Made by a program: the position numbers and the translations under genes
Shown here: piece by piece, positions 59,647-64,000 of the stretch
How positions within the stretch are numbered: position 1 is the stretch's first letter
Layout of the letters: each line of letters begins with the position of its first letter
The notes under the pieces: generated by a model
Databases searched by the model: none
Seen by the model: the letters and a program-made list of their open reading frames with translations, nothing else
Told to the model about the DNA's origin: nothing
Assembly (NCBI GenBank): GCA_964463355.1
Contig: CAYXBP010000006.1
Location: 1 to 64,000 of the forward strand
Direction: 5' to 3'
Source of the DNA: Firm-04 sp964463355
GTDB lineage: Bacteria; Bacillota; Clostridia; Oscillospirales; Ruminococcaceae
Length of the DNA: 64,000 nucleotides

Positions 59647-60897
59647 ATGCACAATTTACATCCTTTCGGCAAGGCGATGCGTACCATTTTTTGTACATTC
59701 TGTCTTGCGACGCTTCTCTGTACCCATGTATTGCACCCCAGCGTGTATGCAGAGGAGGAAACGATTGCTGTGCCTGTGATCGGTCTGGAGGAGTATGATA
59801 TCTGCTATACTGCATCAGAGGCATTAACCGAACAGATGGAGTCAGTGTTTGCAGGTAATATCAATCTTGCAATGGATGCTGATCGCACCCCTGTTTCCAT
59901 CTCTCTGGCTGTGGCTTCTTCGCTGGATATTAATACTACATATTACGCCCACAGTTCCAGTTCTTATGTAACAGGTATGCAGTGCTATATCTATGCACAG
60001 GCGGTTTATGCAACCCTGTTTGATGATCTGCCTTATCATGGCGCAGGTACGAAATGGTATGATTACTCCGCACAGGTGATGGGACAATCGCCTACGGTGG
60101 ATTACAGGACCTTTACTGCTGCCAAGGTGATGCCTGGTGCTTATTTGCGTACTACCGATCAGCTGGATGGGACATATAACGGTTCGGTGGGGCATTCGTT
60201 GATTGTGCTAGGGTACAATGAAAATGGACTGACGATTCTGGAGGGCAACGCCGATAATCGTGGCTTGATTCGAATCATTACCTATACATGGGATGATTTC
60301 AATGCGCGTGTGCTGACCCGTTATGGCAGAGTGATCTCTCATGTGGTGCAGCCGCGAGAGGATGTCTACCTTGACAAGTACGGCTTGGCGTTTGAGATTC
60401 TTGCCGCAGGAGAAGACGAAAATACGCCACCTGTATCTACAGGAAGCTTTACTATGCACCGCCAGAATGGGCGTATGCAGTTACCAGAGCTGGGCGAAGA
60501 CTTTACATGGTCAAGCAGCGATGAAGCCATTGCCACCGTGGATGAGAACGGTGAGTTGACTGCGGTAGGTGATGGTGCGGTCACGATTGTTGCTACAAAT
60601 GGTACCGATAGTTACAGCTACCGTGTGACGGTTTCTCTGGTGGCGTGGGAGGACCTGGGTGATCTCAATGGGGATGCCACGGTCAATACGAACGATGCGA
60701 TTATCCTGCTGCGTTATTATACAGATCGACTGATAGACGGTACCGTTGAAACGGATGAGCAGATGCTGCGACTAGGTGATATTGATGACAATGGCATACT
60801 GAATACCGCTGATGCTATTCTGGTGCTGCGATACTATGTTGCAGTGCTTTCCGATGCTTCCCTTTCACCAGAAGCACGCTGGAATACCATGTTGTAG
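59647..60897 (+). CDS. Secreted dockerin protein with cysteine-peptidase-like (CHAP-like) domain
   Basis: 416 residues. Signal peptide (cleavage near VYAEE), a catalytic-looking domain with Cys in SYVTGMQCYIYAQAVYATLF and His in GSVGHSLIVLGYNENGLTILEGNAD, the Cys-His order of CHAP/NlpC-type hydrolases, a Big_2-like domain (WSSSDEAIATVDENGELTAVGDGAVTIVA), and a type I dockerin with two calcium loops (GDLNGDATVNTNDAIILLRYY; GDIDDNGILNTADAILVLRYY). AAGGAG precedes the ATG. It should attach to a cohesin and act on peptidoglycan or peptide outside the cell. The enzyme type is inferred from two residues and their surroundings only. Confidence 0.85.
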   Translation: MHNLHPFGKAMRTIFCTFCLATLLCTHVLHPSVYAEEETIAVPVIGLEEYDICYTASEALTEQMESVFAGNINLAMDADRTPVSISLAVASSLDINTTYYAHSSSSYVTGMQCYIYAQAVYATLFDDLPYHGAGTKWYDYSAQVMGQSPTVDYRTFTAAKVMPGAYLRTTDQLDGTYNGSVGHSLIVLGYNENGLTILEGNADNRGLIRIITYTWDDFNARVLTRYGRVISHVVQPREDVYLDKYGLAFEILAAGEDENTPPVSTGSFTMHRQNGRMQLPELGEDFTWSSSDEAIATVDENGELTAVGDGAVTIVATNGTDSYSYRVTVSLVAWEDLGDLNGDATVNTNDAIILLRYYTDRLIDGTVETDEQMLRLGDIDDNGILNTADAILVLRYYVAVLSDASLSPEARWNTML

Positions 60898-61017
60898 TTT
60901 CTTTCTGCAATGATGTCCCCTTTTCTAAAGGGGACAATTCAGTCTGTTGAGAAGTCTGTGAGATCATTCTGCATCCATTCACGGCGATGTCCCTTAAAAA
61001 CATTATCATAGAGTCCA

Positions 61018-61054
61018 CGAGGGAAAAGCGAATAAGACCGCCTTTCCCTCGTTG
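61018..61054 (+). repeat. Dispersed hairpin element, copy 4
   Basis: CGAGGGAAAAGCG/CGCCTTTCCCTCG stem with the AATAAGA loop and GTTG tail like copies 2 and 3. Lies between convergent genes. Confidence 0.75.
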
Positions 61055-61151
61055 TGGTTTTCATCCTATTTTTCCTGAAACACGCCATGCATTTCGTGGC
61101 GAATGGAGCATCTCTATATACTATTATAGTATATAAGAAGTTATCCAGTGC

Positions 61152-61886
61152 TTAGTTCTCTTTTCCTATTGCGGCACGCAATGCGCGCAACTCTTCCGCG
61201 GTTAGATCACGCCACGTACCTGGCTTCAGCATACCCAGCCTTACTGGCCCGATACTGATGCGACGCAGACGGGCGACCTCCAAGCCCACGGCATCGCACA
61301 TACGCCGCACCTCGCGTTTTTTGCCCTCGTGGATTGTTATCAGCAACACCACGCGGTTTGGCTCTTTGACCTGTGTTACAATATTGGCAGGTGATGTGAC
61401 AAAACCGTCATCCAGTTTCACGCCAATGGACATACGGGCAAGCTGTTCTTCGGAAACAGGCGGACGCACAGTAACGCGATAGGTTTTGGAAATCTCTCGC
61501 GAAGGGTGCATGATACTGTTTGCAAAATTGCCGTCATTGGTGAACAGCAACAGTCCTTCCGAGTTTTTATCCAATCTGCCAACAGGATAAACACGTTCTG
61601 GGATATCCGTCAGCAGATCGGTCACGCAGCGACGACCCTGTTCATCGGCAAGCGTGGTCACGTAGCCACGGGGCTTATTCATCATAATATAGCGGAAAAC
61701 TTTCTTTTTCGGGATCATGATCGGTGTGCCATCCACCGTGATATGGTCGCGGGTGGTAGCTTTATCGCCCAGCTTTACCGGTCTGCCATTCACCATTACG
61801 CGCTTCTGTTGGATGAGTGCTTCGGCTTTACGGCGTGAACAATAGCCTGAATCCGAAAGCAGCTTTTGCAGCCTGATTTTTTCCAT
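61152..61886 (-). CDS. rluB: rRNA pseudouridine synthase RluB-type
   Basis: 244 residues. N-terminal S4 domain (IRLQKLLSDSGYCSRRKAEALIQQKRVMVNG), then the RsuA/RluB catalytic domain with YIMMNKPRGYVTT and the catalytic Asp in YPVGRLDKNSEGLLLFTNDG, and the C-terminal EGKKREVRRMCDAVG signature. Probably modifies 23S rRNA U2605-equivalent. GGAG precedes the ATG. It lies 28 bases after gerW on the same strand. Confidence 0.95.
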   Translation of the reverse strand: MEKIRLQKLLSDSGYCSRRKAEALIQQKRVMVNGRPVKLGDKATTRDHITVDGTPIMIPKKKVFRYIMMNKPRGYVTTLADEQGRRCVTDLLTDIPERVYPVGRLDKNSEGLLLFTNDGNFANSIMHPSREISKTYRVTVRPPVSEEQLARMSIGVKLDDGFVTSPANIVTQVKEPNRVVLLITIHEGKKREVRRMCDAVGLEVARLRRISIGPVRLGMLKPGTWRDLTAEELRALRAAIGKEN

Positions 61887-61914
61887 TTGTGATATGCTCC
61901 ATTCTGGTGCTGAT

Positions 61915-62331
61915 TTACTCGCTCTGTGCAGCGTTCAGCATTTGTTCTTCCTGTTTTTTGGTGAGGAAAGCGGTTAGCTTATCCACCAGATCCGGCACCA
62001 TATTCACCACAGCGTTAGTGGGATTTGCATGAATGGAAAGCTGCATGAGCTTCACATCGGTGCCATTGATCACGAGAAACCCCACGGGAGTAACTGTAAC
62101 ACCTGCGCCACCGCCGCCGCCGTACATATCTTTTGCGACTTTTGTGGGCAGATCAGAACCGCCAGATGCGAATCCGAAAGATATTTTGGAAACGGGTATC
62201 ACCATTGTGCCACCCTCACACTGAATGGGCGTGCCGATGATGGTGTTGGCATCCACCATGCTGCGAATTTCTTCCATTGTGACACGCATGGTATCCTGCA
62301 CTGGGTGTTGTCCGTTTTGACGCTCGCTCAT
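61915..62331 (-). CDS. ytfJ: Sporulation protein GerW/YtfJ
   Basis: 138 residues: TIIGTPIQCEGGTMVIPVSKISFGFASGGSDLP, a glycine run DMYGGGGGAGVTVTPVGFLVI, and VVNMVPDLVDKLTAF, the GerW signature. Required for normal spore germination in Bacillus; mechanism not known. CAGGAGG precedes the ATG. The DUF2953 gene precedes it, as in Bacillus and most clostridia. Confidence 0.95.
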   Translation of the reverse strand: MSERQNGQHPVQDTMRVTMEEIRSMVDANTIIGTPIQCEGGTMVIPVSKISFGFASGGSDLPTKVAKDMYGGGGGAGVTVTPVGFLVINGTDVKLMQLSIHANPTNAVVNMVPDLVDKLTAFLTKKQEEQMLNAAQSE

Positions 62332-62405
62332 AACTGAATCCTCCTGAAGTTTTGATTAGGGTATCGTATCAAGGCAACGCAGATTCTGCGCGTTGCCGCC
62401 TCAAG

Positions 62406-63257
62406 TCATGCAGTAGGCAATGGTGCTGATTCGGCATCCTCCTGCTTTTTTTGTTGTTCCTGCCGACGCACACGCCACAGGGTGCGCCACAAAAAGGGTA
62501 TCACGATGCCGAAGCCCAGTCCCAGCATAGTCATCGGGGAGATCCAAAGTTCGCCGCTGCACTGCGTCGTGCAAAATGGGTCGAAAAAATCGGCGCGAAT
62601 GCGAATCGCTTTTGGCTTTACAGTGATATGGCATTGCAGCTTGCCCAGTGTGCGGTAGACTGCACTGCATACAGCACCGTACAAAACCGCTGTTTTGGCA
62701 GCATCGTTGGTTCCCACAGTGATACCGACATACAATTTGCGCAGATAGATATGGCGCAGCAAAAACCGTAGTGGGGGCGCAAGAGATGCAAGGGCATCGT
62801 CGATGAGTGCCTTCCATTGGGCGAAGCCGTGAGGTTTTATGCGGTCAAGCAGGGAACGTTTTGGGGACTTCTTCTTTTGGGTATTGTCTGTGCGCGCTTG
62901 CTTGGCATCTGATTGCTCTGCGTGAAAGAAATCTGCATCGTCGTCCGTATCGGGTACAGTATCGGGCGCTGCCGATTGTTTTGTGGGGGGCGTGTCATCG
63001 ATGATGGGCGGTGCATCTCCGCTGCCCAGAAACAGAAGGTCATCTTCCTCAATGATATCGTCCTCTGTTGGTTGTACAGTATCCTTCGGCATTGTCGCAG
63101 TTTGGGCATCGGAGCTTTTGCTAAACAGGCAAAAACAGGCATAACAAAGTTGAATCTGCCACTTTTTTTTGCCATGCAAGGCAAAGCGCAGACGCATGGG
63201 CAGCAACAAAAGCAGACAGAGCAGGGCAAGCACAATAAAAAAGATTGTCCAGCCCAT
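62406..63257 (-). CDS. DUF2953 membrane protein
   Basis: 283 residues. N-terminal helix (WTIFFIVLALLCLLLLLPMRLRFAL), an acidic variable middle (residues about 55-125), then the DUF2953 core: LRKLYVGITVGTNDAAKTAVLYGAVCSAVY, IRADFFDPFCTTQCSGELWISPMTMLGLGFGIVI, and a charged tail. Regularly paired with ytfJ, in Bacillus part of a forespore transcript. AAGGGGTGA precedes ATG 63257; the longer frame lacks an RBS. Confidence 0.88.
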   Translation of the reverse strand: MGWTIFFIVLALLCLLLLLPMRLRFALHGKKKWQIQLCYACFCLFSKSSDAQTATMPKDTVQPTEDDIIEEDDLLFLGSGDAPPIIDDTPPTKQSAAPDTVPDTDDDADFFHAEQSDAKQARTDNTQKKKSPKRSLLDRIKPHGFAQWKALIDDALASLAPPLRFLLRHIYLRKLYVGITVGTNDAAKTAVLYGAVCSAVYRTLGKLQCHITVKPKAIRIRADFFDPFCTTQCSGELWISPMTMLGLGFGIVIPFLWRTLWRVRRQEQQKKQEDAESAPLPTA

Positions 63258-63305
63258 ATGCTTCACCCCTTCATTTTGATTGCGACATACACTCCATTTT
63301 AGAAT

Positions 63306-63334
63306 AGTATACCACTTTTTACAAAGAAATGCAA
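63306..63334 (-). promoter_or_regulatory. Promoter of DUF2953-ytfJ(-rluB)
   Basis: Minus strand TTGCAT, 17-base spacer, TATACT: sigma-A-like, although a forespore promoter might have been expected. Confidence 0.7.
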
Positions 63335-63371
63335 GTAGAATCTGCAAATGACTTGGGTCAAACGCATGAAA

Positions 63372-63414
63372 AATCAAAAGCCACCTTTGGATGAAGCACA
63401 TCAAAGGTAGCTTT
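63372..63414 (-). terminator. Terminator of the GH25 gene
   Basis: AAAGC.ACCTTTG.ATG / CAT.CAAAGGT.GCTTT stem; on the minus strand followed by TTTTGATTTTT. Confidence 0.85.
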
Positions 63415-63467
63415 GGGTCTGATATAGCTGAGGTGGCATATGTAGAATGGCTTTGTGCTTGCTGTAC

Positions 63468-64000
63468 TCAGGTTAGTGGCGTGCAGTGATTGAATCCGCC
63501 GTTTTGAATAATGGAGGGGTAGTCATAGTAGCTGTAGTTCAAGTCAACATCGCAGTCGATGCCATTCACCTTGCCAGTGCAGGAAAACTGCCACATCCCG
63601 TAGTCGCCGTTGTAGTAGGTATCGGGTGCATACTGTGCAACCCATACGCCGTATTTCTGGCGCATCTCCTGTGTATACAGACTTTTCAGGGGGCTTGCGG
63701 AGCTGTACACGACTACGTAATATCCATTGGCTTCCATGGTAGAGCAGAACGCATCAATGATTGCAGAGAAATCTTTTGCGGACATTTCCCACTGCTTCGG
63801 ACGTTCAACATCAAATGCAATGGGATATTGGAATGCACGGTCGCCTAGCACTGCCATGCAGGTTTCGGCTTCGGCAACAGCTTCTTCAGGAGTCAGCGCA
63901 TAGGAATACCAATACGCACCCACTGGCAGACCTGCCGCCACAGCACCGTCATAATGTTGTGCAAAGTAGGGGTCGCTGCGGTAGCTGGGATCACCCGAAC
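63468..64000 (-). CDS. GH25 lysozyme, 5' part beyond the window
   Basis: C-terminal 177 residues of a family 25 muramidase, with the frame continuing out of the window: RSDPYFAQHYDGAVAAGLPVGAYWYSYA, catalytic AFDVERPKQW (D-x-E), GYYVVVYSSASPL, WVAQYAPDTYYNGDYGMWQFSCTGKVNGIDCDVDLNY. This block is the end of the GH25 domain; nothing follows it. It cleaves peptidoglycan glycan strands. An inner ATG at 63941 is not a real start. Confidence 0.92.
   Translation of the reverse strand, partial: SGDPSYRSDPYFAQHYDGAVAAGLPVGAYWYSYALTPEEAVAEAETCMAVLGDRAFQYPIAFDVERPKQWEMSAKDFSAIIDAFCSTMEANGYYVVVYSSASPLKSLYTQEMRQKYGVWVAQYAPDTYYNGDYGMWQFSCTGKVNGIDCDVDLNYSYYDYPSIIQNGGFNHCTPLT

Overview
The window is a low-to-middle GC Gram-positive chromosome segment, most likely from a cellulolytic, spore-forming gut clostridium of the Ruminococcus / Oscillospiraceae kind. 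Evidence: sporulation genes spo0A, spoIVB, gpr and a gerW-type gene; sigma-A promoters almost all with 17-base spacers; Gram-positive RBSs (AAAGGAGG); a GH5 endoglucanase lipoprotein; two secreted proteins ending in dockerin-like calcium repeats; and a Cthe_2159-type carbohydrate-binding lipoprotein. A run of 100 N (10843-10942) marks a draft assembly gap inside a 39-base tandem repeat. No phage, insertion sequence or CRISPR array was seen.

Layout. 1-5900: tRNA-Arg, then a transcarboxylase-like set (acyl-CoA carboxyltransferase, biotin carrier, OadA-type carboxyltransferase), metA, a membrane protein and a cyclophilin lipoprotein. 5900-9250: HtrA protease, two VanZ-like genes, tRNA-Val, and a promoter-driven short transcript. 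9500-17150: dockerin protein with Thr-rich repeats, a large BspA-type LRR protein, an orphan sugar-binding lipoprotein. 17300-21900: a structured ncRNA candidate, gpr, rpsT, the DUF421/DUF4363 pair and a flavoprotein. 22100-27450: GH5 cellulase, TM2 protein, and the VTC / DUF4956 / carbohydrate-binding lipoprotein operon. 27550-33700: HrcA-type (CIRCE) htpG, then a probable sigma-E operon of SpoIID-like and peptidoglycan-binding proteins, and an AI-2E family permease. 33750-43500: oadG-oadB (the membrane part of a sodium-pump decarboxylase), an ArsR/CDF metal-efflux operon with two operators, zinc-ribbon membrane proteins, GSIII, mutY, an acetyltransferase and an MBL hydrolase.

43600-50750 is the most unusual part: one minus-strand locus with a small secreted beta-rich protein, a membrane-anchored exported protein, a half-length ABC-2 permease, a LytTR regulator, a GHKL kinase lacking the expected phospho-acceptor His, a stand-alone copy of the kinase's membrane sensor domain, two full ABC-2 permeases and their ATPase. 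Two of its genes (the ATPase and the secreted protein) are each broken by one base at an A6 tract, one of which is exactly the A_AAA_AAG slippery heptamer. A decayed second copy of the exported-protein gene lies upstream. I read it as an agr/VirSR-like, rapidly evolving secretion or self-protection locus that I cannot match to a described family.

50900-64000: rpsF-ssb-rpsR with a structured leader, flavin reductase, spo0A, spoIVB (in unusual opposite orientation with a gene between), HPr, trmD-rimM, an MntR-like repressor, trmO, a dockerin-bearing cysteine peptidase-like protein, an rRNA pseudouridine synthase, gerW/ytfJ plus its DUF2953 neighbour, and a GH25 lysozyme cut by the window end. 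A dispersed hairpin element (four copies at 12.1, 22.0, 29.6 and 61.0 kb) sits between genes.
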